NCBI RefSeq assembly: GCF_030452765.1
Contig: NZ_JAKDLO010000010.1
Span: 1-45,521, forward strand
DNA: 45,521 nucleotides
Source: Intrasporangium sp.
Lineage (GTDB): Bacteria > Actinomycetota > Actinomycetes > Actinomycetales > Dermatophilaceae
Direction of reading: 5' to 3'
Positions within the stretch are counted from its first letter, which is position 1. Each line of letters starts with the position of its first letter. The position numbers and the translations under genes were made by a program. Below, piece by piece: positions 1 to 6,599 of the stretch. The notes beneath the pieces were generated by a model that saw nothing but the letters and a program-made list of their open reading frames with translations, ran no database searches and was not told where the DNA came from.

Positions 1-235
1 CGGTTCGCGAGCCCCGCTGCAGCTGGTCGTGAAAGACGATCACGTCCGCGGCCGAGAACCCAGCCGGCCCGAGGTCGGTGTAGCTCGGCGGGCTGAACAG
101 CACATGAAACGTTCGGGTGCTCCTCGCCCCGCTGCCGTGCGCATCGGCGGACGCGCTCGGGGCTGACCCCTGAAGCAGCAACGCAGCCATCGTTGCCGAC
201 CCGGCCAACGCAGCAGCTCGAACCACAGATCCCAT
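1..235 (-). CDS. Secreted allene-oxide-cyclase/dirigent-like barrel protein, 3' part missing
   Basis: The reading frame is open from an ATG at 235 to the window edge (78 codons, no stop), so only the N-terminal part is present. An AGGAG ribosome-binding site lies 6 bases before the ATG. Residues 1-31 form a Sec signal peptide (basic start, Ala/Leu-rich core, small residues before SADA). The mature start contains FSPPSYTDLGPAGFSAAD followed by VIVFHDQL. This resembles the first strands of bacterial allene-oxide-cyclase barrel-like proteins, which carry a Y-x-D-L-G-P motif followed by GD-x-hydrophobic. The family assignment rests on this motif alone and the substrate is unknown. The protein is probably exported. 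Downstream genes are outside the window. Confidence 0.6.
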   Translation of the reverse strand, partial: MGSVVRAAALAGSATMAALLLQGSAPSASADAHGSGARSTRTFHVLFSPPSYTDLGPAGFSAADVIVFHDQLQRGSRT

Positions 236-409
236 GAGACTCTCCTCGCTCTTCGCTGGTGAACATCGACACCGCGTCGACATCCCGCGCCCGAACATGC
301 GGTCACCGTGCCAGATTCCTCCCCGTGGCATCCCAAGACAACCGGGCCTGACAGGACAGCACGTGCCGTGCACGTGCCGTGCTGACCGCGCAGCACAAAC
401 AAACTAAGA

Positions 410-665
410 TCAGCCAGCCGGTGTGGTGGAGTCCTGCAGGGCGCGCCAATAGGCGAGGTGGACTCGCGTGGTCAGGGTGTCCGGGTTGTGCGGCCCGAGC
501 ACCCGCAACTTGTCGGCGAGCAGCTGCTCGAACGCGGCGGCCGCGCCGGCCGCGTCCCCGGCCTCACGGCGCCGGGAGGCGAGATGGGCCCACGGGCCCA
601 CCCGTTCAGGGTGGTCAGGATGTCCGGGTGCTCCGGGCCGAGCACCCCGCGAGTGTGTGGGAGTC
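410..665 (-). pseudogene. Tetratricopeptide-repeat protein, C-terminal remnant with frameshift
   Basis: Two frames on this strand each encode part of the TPR unit typical of actinobacterial NB-ARC/TPR regulators: VLGPEHPDILTTLNG in the upstream frame, then HLASRRREAGDAAGAAAAFE, LLADKLRVLGPHNPDTLTTR and a short tail ending in a TGA at 410. The frames meet at a perfect tandem duplication of an 8-base unit (GGGCCCAC at 586-593 and 594-601). Removing one copy joins them as LNGWAHLASRRREAG. Above about 665 the upstream frame has a stop, so only about one and a half repeats survive. No start or nucleotide-binding domain remains. This is a relic, not a working gene. Confidence 0.65.
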
Positions 666-767
666 AGCGAAGGCCGTTCGCCTGCGCGGGGGCCCAGGAC
701 GTGGGCTGAAGGCGCTGGTCTGGCCGGCTGAGCCCGTGCGTCCTTGATCATCCGTCCGGAGCGGCAC

Positions 768-793
768 CGTAGCCACACGTAGCGGTTCGTAGC
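768..793 (+). promoter_or_regulatory. Candidate operator of the Phd/PIN toxin-antitoxin module
   Basis: Three copies of CGTAGC start at 768, 778 and 788, exactly 10 bases apart (one helical turn), ending 22 bases before the antitoxin ATG. Type II antitoxins of the Phd class usually bind their own promoter, so this is the likely autoregulatory site. A -10-like TACGCT follows at about 802, close enough to the ATG that the transcript could be leaderless. The repeat is seen directly; its role is inferred. Confidence 0.45.
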
Positions 794-815
794 GACGCGA
801 CGTACGCTGACAGAC

Positions 816-1070
816 ATGAGACGAGAGATCAGCCAGCGCGAGCTGCGTAACGACAGCGGCGCCATCCTTCGCGCGGTGGAGTCCGGCGAGGACTTCGTTG
901 TGACGCGCAACGGAACCGCGCTCGCCGAGCTGCGGCCGCTGCGACGCCGTCGCTTCGTTTCCAGGGCCGAGCTCCTATCGACCGTACGGCACTTGGCGGC
1001 GATTGATGCGGCCGCCTTTCGCGCCGACGTCGACGAGGTCGTTGACCAGAACCTCGAGCGCGACCTCTGA
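816..1070 (+). CDS. Type II antitoxin, Phd/YefM family
   Basis: This 84-residue protein should neutralise the PIN-domain toxin encoded immediately downstream and repress the shared promoter. The N-terminal half (MRREISQRELRNDSGAILRA followed by VESGEDFVVTRNGTALAELR) is the typical Phd/YefM DNA-binding fold, with the conserved R-E-x2-N and R-x-G-x3-A patterns. The C-terminal part, from about residue 48, is the likely toxin-binding tail. Its TGA overlaps the toxin ATG (TGATG), so the two are translationally coupled. No strong ribosome-binding site precedes the ATG. A Phd-type antitoxin with a PIN toxin is common in actinobacteria. Confidence 0.88.
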   Translation: MRREISQRELRNDSGAILRAVESGEDFVVTRNGTALAELRPLRRRRFVSRAELLSTVRHLAAIDAAAFRADVDEVVDQNLERDL

Positions 1071-1465
1071 TGCCGGAAGCCGGCATCCTGGACACCTCGG
1101 TCGTGATTGACCTGCCCGGAATCGACGGTGATCGGTTGCCGGCGGAATCTGCGATAACGGCTGTCACGCTGGCTGAGCTCGCGGCCGGGCCGCACGCGGT
1201 TACCGACGTCATCCAGCGGTCGATTCGCCAGGAGCGATTGCAGTGGGCCGAAGCAACGTTCGACGCTCTCCCATTCGACATCGCCGCCGCGCGTAGCTAC
1301 GGACGTGTCTACGCCCACATCCGAGCCGCCCGACGTCGGCCTCGCGGTCGTCTCGCCGACCTCATGATTGCCTCGATCGCCGCAGCGAACCAGTTGCCGC
1401 TTTACACCCGTAATCCGACAGACTTCGCCGGACTCGAGCCCCTGATCACGGTGGTCACAGTCTGA
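1070..1465 (+). CDS. vapC: PIN-domain ribonuclease toxin (VapC family)
   Basis: This 131-residue PIN-domain protein is expected to act as a Mg2+-dependent endoribonuclease toxin that cleaves a specific RNA (often tRNA or rRNA) when the antitoxin is lost. The acidic active-site set is complete: D8 in ILDTSVVIDL, E36 in TLAELAAG, D97 in RLADLMIASI and D118 after the TRNPTDF motif, with N115. Length and motif spacing are normal for VapC. The ATG overlaps the antitoxin stop by one base. The gene ends 34 bases before the convergent MazF-like toxin gene, with a hairpin between. It looks intact and functional. The RNA target cannot be read from sequence. Confidence 0.9.
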   Translation: MPEAGILDTSVVIDLPGIDGDRLPAESAITAVTLAELAAGPHAVTDVIQRSIRQERLQWAEATFDALPFDIAAARSYGRVYAHIRAARRRPRGRLADLMIASIAAANQLPLYTRNPTDFAGLEPLITVVTV

Positions 1466-1467
1466 CG

Positions 1468-1482
1468 GCTGGGCGGCCCAGC
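1468..1482. terminator. Hairpin between the two convergent toxin genes
   Basis: GCTGGGC-G-GCCCAGC is a perfect inverted repeat between the vapC stop and the mazF-like stop. It can fold in either transcript as a short GC-rich stem. There is no T-run, so a simple bidirectional terminator is an inference. Confidence 0.4.
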
Positions 1483-1499
1483 TCAGGACCGCGCGGGTT

Positions 1500-1802
1500 T
1501 CAATCCTCGAGGTCGAACGCCTCGTGGAACGCTCGTGTCAGGTCGTGCTCTTGGTCAGCCAACAGGGCTCCCACCGGACGGAGCAAGTCCTCTCGGGGGA
1601 CAGTCACGATCGAGTCGACATTGATGGCTGAGTCATGCTCGAGACCGTTGCGCCGGCCGACAGCCACCTCGCTGCGCAGGCCACGCACCGCGCCGGTGAC
1701 GGGTGCGACGGTGACCAGGCGGCGCACAGCGCGAACCTCCTCGCGAGTGAGGACCAGCACCGGCCTGACCTTGTCGAGCCGGGCGAGCCAGATCGGGTGC
1801 AT
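1500..1802 (-). CDS. MazF/PemK-family endoribonuclease toxin
   Basis: This 100-residue protein is predicted to be a sequence-specific mRNA interferase that stops translation. RPVLVLTREEV near residues 13-23, the VTVAPVT strand and the AINVDSIVTVPREDL segment match the conserved core of the CcdB/MazF barrel family. The first strand is slightly unusual: it starts MHPIWLARLDKVRPVLVLTR instead of the common G-E-I-W-x-A-x-L. The ATG overlaps the TGA of the upstream antitoxin by one base, as expected for a coupled pair. Both toxins of this locus point at each other. Confidence in the family is high; the cleavage motif is unknown. Confidence 0.87.
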   Translation of the reverse strand: MHPIWLARLDKVRPVLVLTREEVRAVRRLVTVAPVTGAVRGLRSEVAVGRRNGLEHDSAINVDSIVTVPREDLLRPVGALLADQEHDLTRAFHEAFDLED

Positions 1803-2047
1803 CAGTCAAGCTCCGATGCCAGCCGGACGGCGTTGCCGGCCGCCCAGGCCGCGTAGGCATCGGACTCGAGGTCGGGGTCGGTGCTCCGGGCGTAGATCTG
1901 GGCGTCCCGCTCGGCGCCGCGCCGCCGAATCTCCCGCCTGATGGCGCGGTTGATCACATCGGCGCGGCTGCCCTCCCCCGCTGTCACCGCCTGATCGATG
2001 AAGGCGGCCAGGTCTTCGTCCACGCGGATCGTCATCTGTACGCTCAT
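1802..2047 (-). CDS. Ribbon-helix-helix antitoxin (MazE-like)
   Basis: This 81-residue protein begins MSVQMTIRVDEDLAAFIDQA, a ribbon-helix-helix DNA-binding fold (TIRVDE strand, then two helices with SRADVINRAIRREI). It should dimerise, bind the palindrome at 2057-2071, and hold the MazF-like toxin through its C-terminal tail (about residues 45-81, ending AGNAVRLASELD). The stop overlaps the toxin ATG, a one-base coupling. There is no clear Shine-Dalgarno sequence: only 9 bases separate the ATG from the operator, so the message may be leaderless or start very close to the ATG. Confidence 0.87.
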   Translation of the reverse strand: MSVQMTIRVDEDLAAFIDQAVTAGEGSRADVINRAIRREIRRRGAERDAQIYARSTDPDLESDAYAAWAAGNAVRLASELD

Positions 2048-2056
2048 ACCGGCACA

Positions 2057-2071
2057 ATACCACTACGGTAT
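2057..2071 (-). promoter_or_regulatory. Palindromic operator of the MazEF-like module
   Basis: ATACC-ACTAC-GGTAT is a perfect 5-5-5 inverted repeat 10 bases upstream of the antitoxin ATG. Ribbon-helix-helix antitoxins bind such sites to repress their own operon. On the minus strand the downstream arm runs into TATTGT, a possible -10 element, so binding would block the promoter directly. Confidence 0.5.
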
Positions 2072-2097
2072 GAGGGCGATCGCGACTGGCTGGGCCC

Positions 2098-2122
2098 CGC
2101 TCCGACGGCGTCGCTCGGAGCG
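2098..2122 (-). terminator. Terminator-like hairpin downstream of acs
   Basis: CGCTCCGA (2098-2105) and TCGGAGCG (2115-2122) form a perfect 8-bp stem with a 9-base loop, 42 bases past the acs stop. No T-run follows, which is usual for high-GC actinobacteria. Confidence 0.45.
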
Positions 2123-2164
2123 AGGCCCCCGGGTCTCGAGCAGCGGTGCTCGGACTCGGTGGGC

Positions 2165-4126
2165 TCAGTCCTCCTTGCCGGCTTCGGCGCGCGCCTTGAT
2201 CTCCTCGACGACGGTCGGGTCGGCCAGCGTCGTGGTGTCGCCGAGGGCGCGGTTCTCGGCAACGTCCTTGAGCAGACGCCGCATGATCTTGCCGGACCGG
2301 GTCATCGGCAGCTCGGCAGCGAAGACCACGTTCGCAGGCTTGGCGATGGGCCCGATCATCGTGCCGACGTGCTCACGCAGCTCGGCCAGCTTCTCCGTCG
2401 TGCCCCGCGCGCCGTCCTTCAGCGTCACGTAGGCCACGATCGCCTGACCGGTGGTGGCGTCGGAGCGGCTGACGACCGCCGCCTGAGCGACATCCGGGTG
2501 GTTCACCAGCGCGGACTCGATCTCGATGGTGGACAGCCGGTGGCCCGAGACGTTCATCACGTCGTCGATGCGGCCCATCAGCCAGAAGTCCCCGTCCTCG
2601 TCGACTCGGGCTCCATCGCCAGCGAGGTAAGCGTCGGGGAACGTGCTCCAGTAGGTGTCCTTGAACCGCTGGTCATCGTTGTAGAGACCGCGGAACATCG
2701 CCGGCCACGGCTCCTTCACGACCATGTAACCGGCGCCCTCGCCCGGTGGGATCTCCCTGCCACTCTCGTCGTAGACGGCCGCCTGCACCCCCGGGAACGC
2801 CCTGGTCGCCGATCCCGGCTTCAGGGTCGTGATGCCGGGCAGCGGCGTCACGAGGATCATGCCGTTCTCGGTCTGCCACCAGGTGTCGACCACCGGTGCC
2901 TTGCCGCCGCCGATGTGCTCGCGGTACCAGACCCACGCCTCCGGGTTGATCGGCTCACCGACCGATCCGAGCACCTTCAGCGAAGACAGGTCGTGCCGCG
3001 CCGCGTACTGGTCGCCCCACTTCATGTGAGTGCGGATCGAGGTCGGGGCGGTGTACAGGACATTGACCTGGTAGCGCTCGATGATGTCCCACCAGCGGTC
3101 CTTGTCCGGGAAGTCCGGCGTGCCCTCGTACATCACGCTCGTGGTCGCGTTGACCAGCGGGCCGAACACGATGTAGCTGTGGCCGGTGATCCAGCCGATG
3201 TCCGCAGCGCACCAGTAGACCGTGTCGGGCTTGATGTCGAAGACGTAGTAGTGCGTCGTGGACACACCGGCGAGGTAGCCGGCGGTGGAGTGCACGATGC
3301 CCTTCGGTTTGCCGGTGGTGCCGCTGGAGAACATGAGGAAGAACATGTCCTCGGAGTCCATCGGCTCGCACGGGCACGAGGCCGGATCGTCGTCCTGACC
3401 GTCCACCACGTCGTGCCACCAGCGGTCGCGGCCCTCTTTCAGCTCGACTTCGGTGCCGGTCCGGCGCACCGTGACGCACGTCTTGACCGTGGGCGCCATG
3501 TCCATGGCCTGGTCGGCCACGGGCTTGAGGGGTCCCGCCTTGCCGCGACGGTTGGCGGCGTCCTGGGTGACCAGGTACTCGCACTCCATCTCGGCCATAC
3601 GACTGCCCAGGGCGTTCGCGCTGAACCCTCCGAAGACAAAGGTGAACGGTGCGCCGATGCGTGCCAGCGCCAGCAGGGTGACTGGTGCCTCCGGGATCAT
3701 CCCCATGTAGACGGCGACCTTGGTGCCCTTGCCGATACCCAGGCTCTTGAACCCGTTGGCCGCCCTGACGACCCGGCTCTGCAGGTCCGCGTACGTGATC
3801 GTCAGCTTGTCCCCGACGGGCTCGCCCTCCCAGTGGTAGGCGACCTTGTCGCCGAGCCCGTTCTCCACGTGTCGGTCGACACAGTTGTAGCAGGCATTCA
3901 GCTTGCCGCCGAGGTACCACCTGGCGTACGGCCGGTCCCATTCCTTCAGCGTGGTGAAGTCCGTGAACCAGCTGAGCCGGTCACGGCCCTCCTTCTCCCA
4001 GAACGCGTCGGGGTCCTGTTCGTAGAAGCCGGGTTTCGCGTTCGCCTGCGCCGTGAACTCGGGGTCGGGAGGATACTGTCGCTCCTCGACCATGAGTGCA
4101 GCGATGTTCTGATTCTCTTCGGCCAT
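2165..4126 (-). CDS. acs: Acetyl-CoA synthetase (acetate--CoA ligase)
   Basis: This enzyme activates acetate to acetyl-CoA with ATP and CoA in the cytosol. The 653-residue length is standard. Motifs in order: SSGTTGKPKG (adenylate-binding loop), CAADIGWITGHSY, TWWQTENG, GRIDDVMNVSGHRLS (hinge) and, near the C-terminus, TRSGKIMRRLLK. Its lysine (about residue 613) is the one acetylated to switch off Acs enzymes. I chose the ATG at 4126 because an AGGAG at 4136-4140 lies 9 bases upstream. The in-frame ATG at 4135 directly abuts that AGGAG and would add only three residues. A SatP-type acetate carrier lies upstream on the same strand, so the pair probably serves acetate uptake and use. Confidence 0.96.
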   Translation of the reverse strand: MAEENQNIAALMVEERQYPPDPEFTAQANAKPGFYEQDPDAFWEKEGRDRLSWFTDFTTLKEWDRPYARWYLGGKLNACYNCVDRHVENGLGDKVAYHWEGEPVGDKLTITYADLQSRVVRAANGFKSLGIGKGTKVAVYMGMIPEAPVTLLALARIGAPFTFVFGGFSANALGSRMAEMECEYLVTQDAANRRGKAGPLKPVADQAMDMAPTVKTCVTVRRTGTEVELKEGRDRWWHDVVDGQDDDPASCPCEPMDSEDMFFLMFSSGTTGKPKGIVHSTAGYLAGVSTTHYYVFDIKPDTVYWCAADIGWITGHSYIVFGPLVNATTSVMYEGTPDFPDKDRWWDIIERYQVNVLYTAPTSIRTHMKWGDQYAARHDLSSLKVLGSVGEPINPEAWVWYREHIGGGKAPVVDTWWQTENGMILVTPLPGITTLKPGSATRAFPGVQAAVYDESGREIPPGEGAGYMVVKEPWPAMFRGLYNDDQRFKDTYWSTFPDAYLAGDGARVDEDGDFWLMGRIDDVMNVSGHRLSTIEIESALVNHPDVAQAAVVSRSDATTGQAIVAYVTLKDGARGTTEKLAELREHVGTMIGPIAKPANVVFAAELPMTRSGKIMRRLLKDVAENRALGDTTTLADPTVVEEIKARAEAGKED

Positions 4127-4203
4127 AGTTCGCATCTCCTGATGTTCCGTGCTTGTCGTTGTGCGCTCCGGTCGCCGTACGGTGACGGGCCACCACCACG
4201 TCT

Positions 4204-4251
4204 ACAGCACCACCGCTCTGACGCCAAGGGGCCACGGCGCTGTGGTGCTGT
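4204..4251 (-). other. Intercistronic inverted repeat between satP-like gene and acs
   Basis: ACAGCACCAC (4204-4213) and GTGGTGCTGT (4242-4251) pair perfectly over 10 bp around a 28-base loop. The stem lies in the 166-base gap between the acetate carrier and acs. It may end some transcripts or set the relative expression of the two genes. Next to it is a tandem repeat of ACCCAGACCT. Confidence 0.4.
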
Positions 4252-4292
4252 CGGACCTCACCCAGACCTGACCCAGACCTCACCCTGGATGG

Positions 4293-4913
4293 CTACTCGC
4301 GCGGGCCGACCGGCACCACGTCGCGGCCGAAGGTGAACTTGACGACCCCCGCGAACGACGCGTACCACGCGGCGAGGGCGGTCGCGACGCCGACCCAGCC
4401 GCCGATCTTGGTGATGACCTCGCTGGCGCTGAAGGCGCCGATCGCGAGCAGCACGTAGGTGATCGTCAGCAGGACGAAGACGGCGAGCACCGCCCCCGTG
4501 GTCCGGGTGGCCGCGATCGTCATGTAGCCAGTGAAGATGGCCCAGGCGATCAGGTAGAGCCCGATGCTGTCGCCCAGCGCATTGGCGTCGGTCACCTTGT
4601 CCAGTCCGGAGTGACCGGTGAGCCACCAGAACGAGATCCAGAAGGCACCGTAGGAGGAGAACGCGGTCGCGCCGAAGGTGTTGCCCTTCGCGAACTCCCA
4701 CATGCCGGCGCAGAGCTGGGCGAGACCGCCGTAGGCGAGAGCCAGCCCGAAGACCACCGGTTCGACGTGGAACAGACCCGTGTTGACGAAGCTGAGCACG
4801 AATGTGGTCAGGGCGAAGGCGCCGAGCCCGAGCGGGGCCGGGTCTGCGATGTGCGAGCCCGGCGTTGTCTTGGGAAGGGCGCTCGCCTCGGGTTGCGGTG
4901 TGCCGTGAGGCAT
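4293..4913 (-). CDS. Acetate/succinate carrier, GPR1/FUN34/YaaH (SatP) family
   Basis: This 206-residue inner-membrane protein has six predicted membrane segments, the usual architecture of SatP channels that take up acetate with protons. The family signature appears at residues 24-30 as DPAPLGL (usually NPAPLGL; Asp replaces Asn here). Later segments include FVNTGLF, GGLAQLCAGMWEFAKGNTFG and YGAFWISFW, all characteristic. The ATG at 4913 is preferred: AGCAGG ends 8 bases upstream. A GTG at 4922 overlaps that site. acs follows 166 bases downstream on the same strand, supporting a joint role in acetate assimilation. Acetate is the most likely substrate, but succinate cannot be excluded. Confidence 0.92.
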   Translation of the reverse strand: MPHGTPQPEASALPKTTPGSHIADPAPLGLGAFALTTFVLSFVNTGLFHVEPVVFGLALAYGGLAQLCAGMWEFAKGNTFGATAFSSYGAFWISFWWLTGHSGLDKVTDANALGDSIGLYLIAWAIFTGYMTIAATRTTGAVLAVFVLLTITYVLLAIGAFSASEVITKIGGWVGVATALAAWYASFAGVVKFTFGRDVVPVGPRE

Positions 4914-5155
4914 GCAAGTCACCTGCTCTTTGAGACGGTTGATCTTTCGATAGTAGGTACCCCTACCATTCGACCCACCAGTTTTCGTCTACAATGTCAC
5001 ATTGCGGCGACAAGTCATATTGAGCCACATTTCCTTCAGGCTGAGCCCAGATGAGTGAGAGAATGACAGGTAGTGTGCCGAAGCCGACAGGCTCGTGGAT
5101 TTGTACCTCAGAGGTTGATGTGGCCTCAAGGCACCGACGAGAATAGTCGTGCATT
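4914..5155 (-). promoter_or_regulatory. Intergenic region upstream of the acetate carrier, with palindromes
   Basis: This gap is clearly more AT-rich than the coding sequence around it and contains no gene. CAATGT-C-ACATTG (4992-5004) is a perfect 13-base palindrome 79 bases before the carrier ATG, a candidate repressor or activator site. Nearer the gene, GTAGG-TACC-CCTAC is a second short inverted repeat next to a -10-like TACTAT on the minus strand. Both could regulate acetate uptake. The regulators are unknown. Confidence 0.4.
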
Positions 5156-5173
5156 CGGGGGACAAAAGCCCCG
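5156..5173 (-). terminator. Terminator-like hairpin downstream of the amidohydrolase gene
   Basis: CGGGG and CCCCG form a 5-bp stem around an 8-base loop, 18 bases past the amidohydrolase stop. The T-rich part is in the loop, not after the stem, so it is a weak candidate. Confidence 0.3.
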
Positions 5174-5191
5174 GATCTCGTTTGCCAGAGG

Positions 5192-6466
5192 TCAGCGCAC
5201 GCGGGCGCCGGCCTGGAAGACGGCGACCACAGCCTGGTCGAGGCCGGCCAGATCGGTGGTGGAGTCCAGCAGACGGTCCAGCAGGACGAGGTCCGCCCGG
5301 TGCCCTGCGGCTACCCGGCCGATCCGCGCATCGGGTGCCACCAGGTCCGCGGAGACCGACGTCGCCGAGGCGAGGACGCCGTCCACGGACATTCCGCACT
5401 CGGCCATCAGAGTGAGCTCCTCGAGGTTCGTCCCATGTGGGCCGACGCCGGTGTCGGTGCCGAAGGCCACCTTGACCCCCGCCTCGATCGCTCTCGACAC
5501 GGCGGCACGATGGGCCTCGATGACGGCCCCGGCCTTCGCGACCACACGCTCGTTCATGCCGCGAGCCGACTCCGCGGTGCGCAACACCGCGATGGGCGCT
5601 ACGAGCGTAGGGACGAGGAACACGCCACGGTCGAGCATGAGCTGGATCGTCTCGTCGTCGAGGTAGATGCCGTGCTCGATCGAACGGACCCCGCCGACGA
5701 TGGCGTTCCGGATGCCGGCGGTGCCCTGGGCGTGGGCCAGGACGTAGGACTCGTGCGCCTCGGCCTCCTGCACCACGGCCCGGATCTCGTCGACGGTCAA
5801 CTGGGAGTGCCGCGGGTCGTCGGCCGGGCTGAGCACGCCGCCGGTCGTACAGATCTTGATCTGGTCGGCGCCGGCCCGGAACATCTGGCGGGTGAGCCGG
5901 CGCATCTCGTCCGGCCCGTCGCCGACCCCTGCGGGCCGCCCGGGGTGAGGGGCGAGCAGCGGCATCTCGACGCCGGACGGCAGGAGGTGGTCGCTGTGCC
6001 CTCCGGTCTGGCCGATGAGGTTCACACAGATCCGCAGTCGGGGCCCAGCCACCACCCCGGTGGCCTGCGCGGTCTTGAGCCCCAGGTCCGCACCCCCGGC
6101 GTCACGGACCGTGGTGATCCCGATGTCGAGAGTACGTCGCATGAACCCGACAGACTGGTAGAACTGCATCGAGAACGGGACGAGGATCGCGGCCAGGTCC
6201 CCGATGTTCTCGGCCAGCATGTGCACGTGTGCGTCGATGAAGCCGGGCGTGAGCGTGCGGCCCGCCCCGTCGATCTCCTCGGCCTGTCCACCCGGGGCGT
6301 GCCCGACGCCGGCGATGTTGGCGCCGGCCCCCGCGCCGACCGCGGTGATCTCGCCTGCCTCGATCACGACATCCGGGGTTCCCTCGAGGAAGCGCCTCCC
6401 GTCGAAGACCCTCGCCCCACGGATGACCGTCGCACCAGCACCAGCACCAACACCCGACTCGACCAT
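5192..6466 (-). CDS. Amidohydrolase-superfamily metal-dependent hydrolase
   Basis: This 424-residue cytosolic hydrolase belongs to the imidazolonepropionase/Xaa-Pro dipeptidase-like branch of the amidohydrolase superfamily. The binuclear metal set is visible: H80 and H82 (DAHVH), K204 (QIKICTTGG, probably carboxylated), H245 (LAHAQG), H265 (IEHG) and D338 (GTDTG). The first 65 residues form the small beta-sandwich that also closes the C-terminus. The ATG at 6466 is favoured by GAGGTGG about 8 bases upstream; an ATG at 6481 overlaps that site. The substrate is unknown; relatives cleave amide or cyclic amide bonds, including prolidase-like activity. It is divergent from the next gene. Confidence 0.87.
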   Translation of the reverse strand: MVESGVGAGAGATVIRGARVFDGRRFLEGTPDVVIEAGEITAVGAGAGANIAGVGHAPGGQAEEIDGAGRTLTPGFIDAHVHMLAENIGDLAAILVPFSMQFYQSVGFMRRTLDIGITTVRDAGGADLGLKTAQATGVVAGPRLRICVNLIGQTGGHSDHLLPSGVEMPLLAPHPGRPAGVGDGPDEMRRLTRQMFRAGADQIKICTTGGVLSPADDPRHSQLTVDEIRAVVQEAEAHESYVLAHAQGTAGIRNAIVGGVRSIEHGIYLDDETIQLMLDRGVFLVPTLVAPIAVLRTAESARGMNERVVAKAGAVIEAHRAAVSRAIEAGVKVAFGTDTGVGPHGTNLEELTLMAECGMSVDGVLASATSVSADLVAPDARIGRVAAGHRADLVLLDRLLDSTTDLAGLDQAVVAVFQAGARVR

Positions 6467-6599
6467 CGACAGCCACCTCATCCAGCAGACCGGACCCTTG
6501 CTCGCTGGCCCGAGGCTATCGGGGCCGGCGTAGTGAGCGCACTAGGCGGTAGTCGCATCGCGGCTCCTGGCTCCGACGAGCCGACCTACGCTGAGTTCC

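Noticed and set aside
2159-4336. Plus-strand open frame of 725 codons
   Set aside because: It lies antisense to acs, whose motifs are complete. The translated sequence is rich in Arg, Val, His and Asp with no recognisable domain, which is typical of the opposite strand of a high-GC gene.
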